From positions 2,356,001 through 2,420,000 of the forward strand of contig JAJFPB010000002.1 of assembly GCA_020881915.1 (NCBI GenBank): a stretch of 64,000 bases of DNA, written 5' to 3'. This DNA comes from Paramyrothecium sp. XJ0827 (Eukaryota; Ascomycota; Sordariomycetes; Hypocreales; Stachybotryaceae). Below, one piece after another: positions 21,829-34,415 of the stretch. Position 1 is the stretch's first letter; every line of letters begins with the position of its first letter. The notes under the pieces are model-generated. The model saw nothing but the letters and a program-made list of their open reading frames with translations. It was not told the origin of the DNA and ran no database searches. The translations under genes were made by a program, and so were the position numbers.

Positions 21829-24800
21829 TTACGCAGCGGCTATCCTGCCCTGCAGAGCGTCCCACTCGCGCGAGCCCATAATCTGCACCTCCCGCCCACT
21901 GCCAGCAATCATCTTCCCGTCGTGACCTGGCAGGCGTATCTGCAGCCGAGCGGCGGGCTTCCGTGGTGCCCTCTTGCCATCCGGCTCTCTATCTAGCAGC
22001 GTGCCCGTCTTCTTCAGCACCGACGTCTGCCAGCTCTTCCAGGCCGCAAAGTCCTCCATCTGCCTTGCCGCGTGGTACTGTGGCGTGGACTTGGCCGGCT
22101 TCCAGGCGAGCTTGTCTTTAGGCAGGGCGCTGAAGCTGTAAATCGTTGACGAGGTGGCCATCTTGACGAGCTCACCGAGGACGTCTTTGCTCTCCGCTAC
22201 CACGGTCGCCTTGCGCTGCTCTCTAACACTAGATGGCTTCGTCAATGGCTCCGCCAGCCAGTCGTACTTCTGTTGTTCCGTCATGCGCGCGCGGCGGTTG
22301 TCCTCCCGTAGATAGCGTACTGCTGATTGTAGGCTCTCGATGTCGTTCTTGAGAGCATCCATCTCCCGGGCGGTGGCGACGGCGCGCTCCTGGCCTGCCT
22401 TATCGCCATTATTCTCCATGGTCTCTGTCATGACCTGCGCATCGCTTGCTAGTTTCTTCCACTTATCACGTTCCGATTCAAGGCTCCTAAGCTCTCGATC
22501 TTGCTTCTCAATATCTTCGCGTAGACTGATGACCTGGTATCCTGCTGACTCTAGTTGAGCTTGAAGGTTGCTGATGCGTTCGATGTTCGCCTGGGCGTCC
22601 CGCATTCGCGACTCGAGTGTCTCGATCTTCAGTACTGCCGTGCTGAGGTGCTCATCACGTTGAGCTATGGTGCGGCGAGCCTCATTGTGCTCTTCCTTGA
22701 CACGCCTCAACTCCTCTTCAATGTCAACGGGCACCGCCTTCAGGGCCTTCAGCTCCTGCGAACGGAGTCGCCAGGGCGCAGGAGGAACGTCAAACTCTTG
22801 GGTCTGGTCCAAGTCGGTTGCGAGGGTAACCAGATCGGACATTTGACCCGTAACAATGCGGAGTTTGGACAGGTACGTTGCAAACAAATCAGTTTCGGTT
22901 TCAGCGCAGACGTCGCGGACCGCCTGTTTGACAGCATCTTGCACTTCCCCGAAGCTGTACGGCTCGGTTCGTCCCTCATCCTTGGTAAGCAGAGCGTGGA
23001 TGCCGTGGCCGATTTGGCGTGCCATGTCAGCGAGCACTCGCGTGTTGGACTCGCACTGTTCAAATGCGTCCCTTGTGTCAGGTAGCAAAGACAGGGAACG
23101 AATTTTGAGGTCTTCCAGTTCGCGCACAACTTTGCCAGCAATAACCTTGGTGCTCCTTGTCTGCGTGATGACAACGTCGGATTTCTTGCTGAAGTGTTGT
23201 TCAAGCTCTTCATCATCATCATTCGAGGGCACCGCGCGTTGCACCATATTCCTCAAGGCGTTAAACGTTGCCGCGGCTGAGTCGAGATGGCTTTGCATAA
23301 CTAGAGAACGCATGTGAACATCATCTGCAAGGCTTGGCAAGCCATCCGAAAGGTGAACCTCCGCCAAGTGCGACATGAGCGCGATTGTTCGTTGAAGTTC
23401 ATCAGCGCATCTCTGTTCCTTCAAGTCGTCGCGTCGTAGCCCGTCGATCCATGAGTTCAAGGCCCTCTCGACCGGTTCAAGCTCGTGTAGAGCATTTTGA
23501 TACTTGGTAAATTGTTCAATCGAACAGTGGTTGACATCATTGACAAACCTCTCGCACATCGCGGACACCCATACAAGCTTGTCAATAGCATCACAGCCAG
23601 CAAAGATATCGTCTTCGTGGCCTGGGTGTGGCTGTCCATGAACGCGTTCCTTAAGGAATCCATTGAGTAGGTTGGCTTTGAATGCTAACCTTCGGAAGCG
23701 GAGGAGGGCGAGAACAGAATCCTTGTCTTCGTTGTAGCTGTCCGGCAAGAAGAGCTTGACGATCTCCAGGTGCTGTTCCGCTTCTTGGGCTTCAAGACGT
23801 CGCATTTCAAGGTCGATTGTCTTGGCTTGCGCCTTGGCGGCAGAAATCTGCAGTTTCATGTTCAGATCCATCATGGCGCGGGATCGATCATTGAGCTTCT
23901 CCGATTCACCCTCTGTGACTGCTTGAGAAGCACGCATATCATCGAGATCGCTCTGCAGGTTGGTCACAAGCTCGCGGAACCTCGACATGGTGTATTCCAT
24001 GTCTTCCAGAACCTCCTCCTGCTGACCGGCTCTTCGAGCCTGCTCTGCGATGACGTTGTCTTTGAAGTCGAGTTCCTCTTGCATCTCCTTTTCATTTTGC
24101 ACATGGTTGATCTCAAGCTCGTCGTTGATTTCCTTGAGTGCTTCCAAATCCTCAATGACGGCATGCAGTTCCTTGATTTGTTCTGCCATGCTCATGTTGC
24201 GTTCAGTCAAGTCCTCAATCATATCCTCCGCTCCGAGGGCATCGTCGAGCTGCTGTCGAAGGCCCTCAACGGCCGACTCTGACTGTTGCAGCTTTTCTTG
24301 CACTGTGGTATGTTGTTCCTTAATCACATTGAACTCCTTCAGATCCGCCTCCAGCCCACTGATTTGGTCACGAAGCTCTTCCTCTTGTGCTTGTGTGAGA
24401 TCGCGGAGTCGCAGTAGGGCTTCTCGTAGTCTCTCATTGGTTTTTTCCATCTGGAACCAGCCCGCACTAGCCCTTTCTTCGGGGGACAGGCCCTTGTTCA
24501 GCTCTTCATTCTCTTCCCGGAGGATGTCGACTTCGAGTTCCAACTCCTCGGCCTTCTGTTTGAGAGCTTCGACTTCCACCTTAAGGAATTCTGCGGTCTC
24601 TTCGGCCATTTCTCGATCCAGTGTGGCCAGTTCCAACTCGGACTCGTGCTCGGCTTGCATGGATTCAATGTTTTCAAACATCGCCTCGGCTTCCTTGAGC
24701 TGCTTTCTCAACTCGCTGTTTTCTTGTTGTTGAGGGGCGTATTTTTGCTGTAATTTCTGGATGATGCCTTCGAACTTGTCCCGCTCCCCTTGTACTCTTT

Positions 24801-25885
24801 CAAGCTGCTTCAGCTTGTCACGGTCCTCTAACCGTTTTCGCTCCATGACTTTGATCTTGGACTTCAGATCCTCAATCTCGCGGCTCGCTGCGGTGCTCGC
24901 CCCAGGTCTAGCAGCGGGTACGGTGGTGTTGGTGGTTTTCTTGGGAGGAGGGGTTGTGGAAGTGTTCGATGCCGAGGCGGCAGCAAGCTTCTCAAGCGCC
25001 TGCGTCCTCCCCATCACAGGACTTGTGGGCTGCGGTGACAATATGTCTCCTTCGCTCTTAAGGGGGGAGCTCACCGACGCCTCCTCGCTCTTGTCCGCAT
25101 TTCCACTTTCAGGGCCTGAGGTCGAGTCGCCCGAGGGTCGCCGGCCTTGATCCTGTCGCGGTTGTGGTCGCACCCCTCCAACAGAAACCCGCGCACTCGC
25201 CGTCCTAGTAGGAGCGCCGCCGGTTCGCGAAACTGTAGATGACGTCGACGGCTGTCTGGTTGTACGAGCCGCAGGGGCGGCAGGTGGCCCCATGGATGTC
25301 CTAGCTCCTACAGTAGATGTGCGGGCCCTCGAACCAGCCGAGGGGGCTCGAGTCTGAGAGGGTGTTCCAGTTCGAGACGCCGTTGCGCTTGGTGGTCCGC
25401 TGGCCAGCTTGGTGGGAGACTTCGTCGGAGACTGGAGGTCAAGATCAGCACCTAAGCGTCATGGCGGTGTTTTCTGAACCGCCCGAAGCACTTACTCTGG
25501 CAATACTCGAGGGCCGAGTCCTGGGCACGGGGCTTGGGCTCGGAGCATTCAAGCTCTTCCTCTTCATCGCGGCAGGGTCCGCACCGATGGACGCCCTGCC
25601 AGCTCCAGGATTGAAGCTGCTAGGTCTGGCTGCCTTCTTCGCCGGGGGAGGCTTTGCTGGCGCAACAATGGTGGCCATGACGGGCTTGACGAACATGCCG
25701 TAGCCCATGGGGCAGTCGAAGTACCGCTCACCCCGGACGCTTCCATCGTTCTTCCCGGTCTTCTCGTCGAGCTCGATGCCTATCCAGTCGCCCACCTGGA
25801 AGTTGGTTTGGCCGAAGAACCGGACGATGCCTCTGCGCCCGTCGTTGAGCTGGACGCTCTGCCCGGGTTCGAAATCGGGCATCAT
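21829..25885 (-). CDS. ro-3: Dynactin large subunit p150Glued
   Basis: The largest dynactin subunit links dynein to microtubules and cargo; its Neurospora counterpart is ro-3 and its yeast one is Nip100. Two exons, 25885-25496 and 25431-21829, give 1330 residues. The CAP-Gly domain is at the N terminus, with GKNDG at residues 44-48 and FVKP near 65. A Ser/Pro/Arg-rich basic region (about 70-290) follows, then long coiled coils to about residue 680. The dynactin domain comes next, starting near LPDSYNEDKDSVL and FRRLAFKANLLNGFL, with a second coiled coil near the C terminus. The intron (GTAAGT...CCAG) joins two phase-0 exons inside the basic region, where alternative splicing is known in animal p150. 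The first of two adjacent ATGs is taken as the start. Confidence 0.93.
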
Positions 25886-26710
25886 GCAGTACGGCGGGGG
25901 CGAAGACGCATCGTGCGTGCTATCGTCGACGGTGGAGTGTCGCCAGTGTAGGCAGGTTCAATGCTCAATGCCGTGTTGTTTTGGGGGAGCTTTCTCCTGA
26001 ACTACAGTATGTGCTGTTGTGTTCACGCGTGCCGTGGACCCCAAGGTACCGACTCCCTGACTACCGGTACGGTATTGTCTGCGGATAAACGCGACGGAGC
26101 TTTGTTGCAGGTACAAGGGGCACGTACCTGGTCGGCGCTACCTAAGGTACTAAACAAAGAGCTTTGGCGCCGTCCAATGGCGCAGGGTTCAGGAACCAGA
26201 ATTACCACTTTCGGCCGAGGAACTACATCCTCGGGGCAGGTACCTATGTATCTTTATGGGCTCAGGTAGGCTGTGACAACTTTTGCCCCGGATCACGATC
26301 CAACTTTTCATGATAGCCTACTCCAAACGATCTCAAAGCAAGCGGTGAGATTATAGTCTATTAACTATCTTGGCTGCCTTGTATACCCGCCAGTTGATAG
26401 GTGCCAAGACTTTGCCAAATCCACAAAGCAGCCAAGAAGCTTGACATTAGAAAATGAAAAAGCATCCTCTGCAAGAATGTTCGTCTTCGTGATCTGTACT
26501 GTAAAATACGGGACCCCAAAGTCCCTTTCGAAGACTTGGAAGGCCTGGAAGGCTTGGATGTTGATTTACAGTACGGACTGTTGTTCAACAATACGGATGC
26601 TGAAAAGTGTATAAGTATAGTCACTGTCCGCTCTTCATAGCCGTCTCCTCCTAGGTAGCAGCACCACGCTCTTCCACGATCAAATCACATCATCTGTCCG
26701 ATCCATTAAT
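25886..26710. other. Divergent intergenic region
   Basis: This 825-base gap separates dynactin p150 from the small secreted-protein gene. TACCT/AGGTA copies cluster at about 26045-26155 and near 26240. The 26330-26640 part is AT-richer. No gene is supported. Confidence 0.5.
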
Positions 26711-27482
26711 ATGTTCTTCTCCACCAGTCTTTTCCTGTCCTTTGGGCTTCTCGCCGCATCCTTACAAGCATCTCCCGGTGCTCTGCCCGCCCGCGCAGAC
26801 GACAGCTCCATCGCGCCCACGACCCTCACCGCCGACGGGGAGATTGAGTCGTTCAAGAATGCCACCTTGCTTGGCGTCGACATATACGACATCATCCCCG
26901 AGGATGGCCTGGAGCGCGGCGAGGACGAGAACGGTGAGTACCTCAAGGCCTTCCCCGGGTCCCCGGCCTGAACCTGGATTCGTGCCCAGGTTGATATTGA
27001 CTGGGATTCCTTTTCTCCGGAGAAGAGGGACGAAATCGATAAGCGCCAGGGTAGTGGTGCTGCACGCATCAATGTCGACGTATGGGCTGGTGAGGGCTGT
27101 GAGTTACTTTGCGTCTCCTGTGGCTTCGTCTCGCTTCATGAATACGTACGTGCCGGTCCTTCTTGAAGGCAATGGCCCAGTTATCCGTCGAAACAACATC
27201 AACTATAATGTCCACTATTTCACCGGTTCCAACATGTTCTCAATCCGTGCCCACGGGCGCTTCATCCGGGATAACGAATGGCTTGACCTCAGTACCCTCC
27301 GCAATGGCGATTCTTGTGGCCAATTTGTCCAACATCTTACGAACAATGGTAAGCAACACAGTACCGGTACCAGTCGATATCCATTGTCTGTTCAGAAAGA
27401 ACGCTTTATTGATAAAAGAACTTTTAGGGCCTGCCAGAACACGCGTGCCTTCAGGTGCTTCCGTTTGTGGGTGCAATACTAG
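26711..27482 (+). pseudogene. Small secreted protein, probably disrupted by an in-frame stop
   Basis: It begins with a good signal peptide (MFFSTSLFLSFGLLAASLQA) and an acidic pro-region. The frame then meets TGA at 26969-26971 but stays open beyond it, continuing into SPEKRDEIDKRQ with Lys-Arg sites typical of Kex2 processing. I place later introns at 27099-27168 (GTGAGT...GAAG) and 27349-27399 (GTAAGC...AAAG), giving a Cys-containing end, NGDSCGQF... then ACQNTRAFRCF. Removing a well-formed 56-base intron (26934-26989) would delete the TGA but shift the frame into another stop, so both simple models are broken. A weak alternative intron (about 26938 to 27027) would keep the frame. Length and layout resemble small secreted proteins of plant- or insect-associated fungi. 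I do not recognise the family. Confidence 0.5.
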
Positions 27483-28393
27483 GCTTTGGCTCGTATTGTT
27501 CGATTGCAAATCTGTAGGCAAAGGCTTAAGGATCACAAATCACTTGTATGGCAATACTTTCTACGTAGGTTGTATAACAATTATGACCATAGAGGGGAGT
27601 GACATTGTCCCTTTGCTTAGAGCTCTCAAGGTCACTATATCCTAGTAAACTCCCTGAAACCAACAACTAACCACATGAAGCTTCCATGGTGTCGAACATC
27701 ATCAGAGTAGCCGCGTACTTATGAGCAGCCACTAGAAAATTGTAGCATGTTTGATCTCGCCAGGGTCTAGCTGGCTTGCCAGACGGTCTGGCCGTAGGTG
27801 AAGACTCTCGGCAAGACGCTTCCGTAGAGCTCGGTTGTCGCCTCAGATTCTCTCGGAACCACGTCCAGTCAGTCGACCGCCAATGCAGCATGGGCATCAA
27901 CTTTCAGATGTAATCAACGTTGTCTTGTGCCCATGGGATATTTCCCCGGGAATGTCTTACCGAATTCGATGAAAATGATAGTAGTGATAATAAAAGTAAT
28001 GTGAATAAGGAGGAATTACAAAAGAATTGACGCGTTTCTATTATTCATCTCTTCCTTTATTCAGGTTAGTAATACTAAACAAAAAATTAGATGACTTTCT
28101 GTTACACTACTTAGTCCAGCACTAAGCGTTTGCGACTGTCCTTATCACTCATTCGTACATATCTAAGGCTGTGACTTGAACCTTCCCTTCCAGATAACCA
28201 TTCTACAAAGAAGTTGGGAAAAGAAAGCAAAATACTGGATGTTACAGTACCGCAGGAAAATGTCTTCCTCCTTTGTCCTCCATAACCTCCCTTGAGGCAA
28301 TCCGAACTAGCTGCTGGAGCGTCGGCACCATCCATATACACGGGTGCCGAGCCCACATACACAGCCACATATTATCATCCCGCCTATCAAGCA
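27483..28393. other. Convergent, AT-rich intergenic region
   Basis: This 900-base gap holds an AT-rich patch at about 27960-28120. A second possible end for the upstream secreted-protein gene runs in another frame to 27645. No further gene is seen. Confidence 0.5.
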
Positions 28394-30540
28394 TCATTCC
28401 ATCCGCCAGTGCCTAGGCAGCGTCTCGCGGAATGACCCTTCTCTCATCCACTCCATCACCTCAAAGGCGATCCTTCTCCCCATGCCCTCGTCCAGCGCTC
28501 GTTCGGGAAGGGCCCTGACCAGGATCATCCCCATTCGCTTCGAGAAGTCCACCGGGCCGAGCTTGTTGATCTCCTCGGTGCTGCTTGGCTTCGCGTACAC
28601 AATCAGATCTGGGCAGACTGTCCCGCGCCAGAGGCTAGCGACCCATTGCCAGTGGTCTGCGGGCGTGTACAAGTCCGTAATGGGCGTCCGGCAGGAGAAT
28701 CGGTCAGAGTATGTGAGACTGAACCCGTGCTTGATCAAAGCCACCGGGGTCGTCTCGTCGACAGGTGAGAGCGGCGCTGTCCACTTGTTACCAGACTTTG
28801 GTGGGCTGGTCCGGCCTCGAATCCGGTCCTGATCAGATTCTCGTTGGTCTTCTTCATGCCGTTGGTCACCACTCGTAATGTGAGTTGCAATCTCAATGGA
28901 CTTTTCTTGCCACCTGAGTATGCTTTGGAAACAAGATGAAAAGTGGTCGTCGGCAGGATTTCTACCAGCTACGTTCTTGCGGTTCATCGAGTCATGTGCT
29001 TCATCGTCAGCACTCCAGGTCTTCAAGTAAACGTCCTTCATAGCCGCTAATCCCTTCTCTACAGCGTCTCCAACTTCCGTCAAGAGCCCCTCGTCCGGAC
29101 CCTCGACGGCAATGAAGGCGCCTCTTATCCCGGTGTCGGCGACGGCTGGCACCGGCCGCGAGATCCTTGCCAAAACCCCAAGCTTCCGTTTGAATGACAG
29201 AGACATAATGACAGACTCTAGACTTCTAGCTGGCGTCTCTGGAGATACGGTGATTCCCAATCCTGCCGCCGCCATTTCCGGGTGCGGGCTGTTCATTGCC
29301 ATCCTCGATGGCGACGGTGTTACAGGGCTTTGAAGAGGAGGCAGCCGGAGAGACTCATCGTAGGTGTTGATCATGGCTAGGCGCCTTTGCTCACTCCATG
29401 GACCATACGGTGACGGTCGAGGCGGCGGTGCCATTGGACCGCTCCAGGAGCGTGGAAGGGGGCTGACCTCGGCCAAGGGGGAGCCAACGTACTGCCTAGC
29501 AGAATGCAAGGGCGTTCCCTCCGAGAACACCCGGCCTGCCTCTTTCGGAGTCCTGTTTCCGTATGTTCCAAATGCGCCGTTGGTCTGGTGATAGTTTCCA
29601 GCACCGTTAGCTCGTCGTCTCTTGGTCTCAGGAGATATCGGTTCAAAGTCGTCAGGGCTTCGAGTCTTGCTTCCAGCCCCAGCCAGAGGGAATCTTTTCG
29701 TGGCCCCAATGTCCATGCTCTGTCTCCGCACATTGCGAATCTCCAATGCTCTGTAGCTTGCTGGACTATCGATCTCGGAACCGGCATGCCTTGTGACGGG
29801 AGTGTCAATAGGTGTCGGTGGTGTTTGCGGAGTTGTCATCAAGCGCCCGTTACACTTGGCACAGCGTTCATGATCATCGGTTGGCGAAGGCCCGGAACGG
29901 TTCGAAAGACCTTTACTGCCTCGCCGTGGCTGGTAGCGGTACTGTGGGTACTGTCGCTGGTGTCGCTGCTTCTCCTCTTCCGCTAGCTTCTTCCATATGT
30001 CCTTGACCTCTGGCTTTTCACTTTTCCACTGAAGGCCGATGATCTTGGAAATATCCGGGTTCGATAGCTTCGGATTCTGCGCCGTGACTTGGGCTTGATG
30101 GTGCTGCCGGTATAGAATGAAAGCTGTAGGGTCGGGCCTCGTTAGTCTTATAAGTGCCTTGTGGCCGGCCTCGTTGCTTGAAGCGGGAGAGCCAAGTTAC
30201 TCGATTCATGTCACTAACCGTTTCGTGGTCTAGGGATCTTAGGAGCCGGTGTGCAGATGCACAGAAAGTCTCGAGACTCCTCTGGGCTTGCCGTATTTGA
30301 CGTGTTCACGCGAAGATTCTCGGGCCTGCCATCGTTGGCATCCACGTCCTCGGGTGCGGCAGCACTGCGCCGCATCGACAGTGACAGTGACAGTGACGGC
30401 GGCGGAGTCAGAGAGCAGCGAGCATTTCTGATGCGCCGGGCTACATTGTCCGCACCAGGGCTCTCGTAGCCTAGAGGGATTGGTGAAATCGAGGCAGCGT
30501 CACCCACGTGCTGGACGGGCAGAGAGACAGTTTCTGCCAT
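28394..30540 (-). CDS. HMG-box transcription factor (FMF-1/PaHMG5/Ste11-like)
   Basis: A sequence-specific HMG-box protein of the fungal mating-type kind, 683 residues in two exons, 30540-30219 and 30123-28394. The box spans about residues 103-172, starting PRPRNAFILYRQHH and including NPDISKIIGLQW and a basic end with Arg and Gln. The intron (GTTAGT...TACAG) cuts the Ala codon of RPRNAF. A short repeat of TGACAG-type units near 30380 encodes a Ser-Leu run before the box. The long C-terminal region (about 510 residues) is rich in Ser and Pro, then becomes more ordered (EVGDAVEKGLAAMKDVYL). In Neurospora and Podospora, proteins of this layout regulate sexual development genes. That role is inferred from the family; I am sure of the HMG box, less of the orthology. 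Confidence 0.82.
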
Positions 30541-31773
30541 GCTTGGCGTATGTAGGTGGCGATCTCAGTCTGCGATGGGTAGCTGCGCGTTCACAATCCA
30601 GTCCCCTATCAGATGGAGGGCTTACCAGAAAACATTGCTCTTGGCGTGCAGTACAGCAGGAAGGGAAAGCATTTACATAAAATGTGATCGGCTCCCCGAC
30701 AAAGTAACAGGGAGAAAGTCGGGCGGTGAAAAGAGGTGAAAGAACAGGCATAAATGGAAGTGATGAAGCGACTATGTCTTTGTCTCGAGGATCCCCCATT
30801 CACCGCGCAAGCCTGCCTTACAGGAATAATAACGGGATTCCCTACCATGGAATCCGGTCCGTACCGTGCAGGGCTCTCCGGCACGGTTCATACAATACAA
30901 ATGCAAATGCAAATGCAATAATACGGTACAGTGCGGTGCCCCCCATTATCCCCAGATACGCGTCTCAGGTACGGAAAGGCTGTAAAAGAAACGTTCCATT
31001 TTTTCCCTCTCTCGCGTGTCTCGGGAAGCCGCAGCATGACCAGCAAGTGAGATTGCTCTCAAGGTCTTGCATCGACGTTTCTTTGTGAAGAGCATTCTTC
31101 TTTGACATGTTCCCCCGTACCGCACCCCTAGCACAAAGAATCTCGGGCTGTTGCTTCTTTTTTCAGTTTCGTTTATGTCCTGAAAGGCAACCAATCTTCG
31201 TTTTAATCTTTGTTTCTTGTCCAAGAGAATAGATGCACTTGCTTGCCGCCAAAGAGACAAAGCCGTTTGCTCGGCCATGAGCGCGTAATGTGCCGTACCC
31301 GTCAAAAGATGGGTGTTCATTTATCGTGGAATGTGCGGTGTTCACCCTTAGGAATGGTTGGGACGTGAGACAAAGACAATGCCTGCGGCGGACGGCAGGA
31401 GGACGCCCTGAGCGTTCAGTTATCCACGCGGGGAATGGTTGAGGCGTAGGTTTTCACCTCAAGGCTCAGATCTGCCTCTTCACATTCAGATTCGACTTGA
31501 TAGACTTGCGGGAATCCCCGGCTCGCAGATCCATGTGTCTCACCTGCTCGTGTGAAGGCAGCGTCGACTCGAGAAATTTGTTTGGATTCTTTAGAAATCT
31601 ACCAAAGACAATTCAGACCGACTCCCAATACCCGCAATTTTCCATAGGCCAGCACAAACGTGAGTATTGTATTATATCACCATGTATAGCCCGTAGACCT
31701 TGTAAACATCACGCTCGCCTCCGAGCGCCACTTTCTTCCTTCATACAATCCCTTGGGCGTGTCCCGATGTCGC
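30541..31773. other. Intergenic region
   Basis: This 1.2-kb gap lies between the HMG-box gene start and the RVB1 stop. It includes a short tandem of AAATGC units near 30900. Only small shadow frames occur. No gene or RNA is supported. Confidence 0.55.
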
Positions 31774-33335
<1,562 letters not shown>

Positions 33336-34415
33336 CTTGTAAGCCAATAAGCCAGGCAATTGGCAGCCTATAATTCTTCGATCGTGTGGTATCCGTCAAT
33401 CGCAGTACTTCGAACCTAGCAGTTGACTCGTGGTTGGCGGAGCGTGGGTTGGTCGATAAATGGGCGTTCCTGAAAGATTTGCGACTGGAATAGAGGCCTG
33501 CAGCTTATTACTTCTTCACGCTGTCGGCGTCGCGCGTTGCTCTCCCACAAGGTACGCTAACCAGGTACGTACCGGAATCGAGAGCTTTGCTCTCACGTGA
33601 TCCACATGTGCCCGTGCTTACCCTAGACCAGAGCGAACATGTCCCCAGCAATACGTCCTTGACAACGTTTGTCGTACCTTTTTAATCTAGGTAGACATAT
33701 GAACAGTTCTTTAGTCCTTACGGGCGCTGATTATTATAGATCAGGACTTGGGGTGAATCAAATACTAAATCTATTTTTTTAAGATATATATTCTACTCTT
33801 ATTAAGTGAATCTCGTGTATTCTACTAGGTTGTGCTTCTCTTATATTCCCATCAGCACTACTACCTTGAGCATCGAGGACTATCCTGAGTCCTTTCGGCG
33901 CCCGTCCACCGACGACGAAATCAAAAGAATCAGCCATTTCAGTTGGAAACTATACAGTCAACATCTAGCATGTGCGCCTCTACTTCAAAGGTATGCTGAG
34001 CATTTGAGTATTGCTATCATCACGCCGTGGAGCAATTACAACCTCATTCGTCACCATCCGAGTCGATGTCATCTTCCTCCTGCATGCAGTTGGGCGTAAT
34101 CCACCGTCATCACAGGTACATGTACCTATGCAATCACCAACTTTTGCTACAGAGCAAGGTACCACACCCTAGTGTTTTCGCACAGCCCAGCTCCACGCGA
34201 CTCTAGTACCAGATCGGATCCAATTGCCCACCACCTGCAAGCCTTAATACAGTCATGGTCTTCTCTCTTCCAAGTGACTGCCAGTTTGAACAAGCTCACA
34301 GATTCACCACGACCCGGATCGTGCCTTGCCCCGATTCCCCCGTTTGCTGATCGACCACGATAAATAGACCAGTACTCGGCTTCCCCCACTACGATCCTGT
34401 AGGGCTGCAGTAGCC
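33336..34415. other. Divergent intergenic region with a possible gene fragment
   Basis: This gap lies between RVB1 and het-c. TACCT/AGGTA copies occur at about 33550-33572 and 34119-34130. An AT-rich patch (about 33690-33810) is followed at 33806-34099 by a plus-strand frame with protein-like content but no clear gene structure. The remainder is presumed promoter. Confidence 0.5.

Noticed and set aside
22555..24733. Several plus-strand frames of 150-230 codons
   Set aside because: They are antisense to the coiled-coil part of dynactin p150, where Glu/Leu-rich codons avoid stops on the opposite strand. Ser/Leu/Cys-rich translations are typical shadows.
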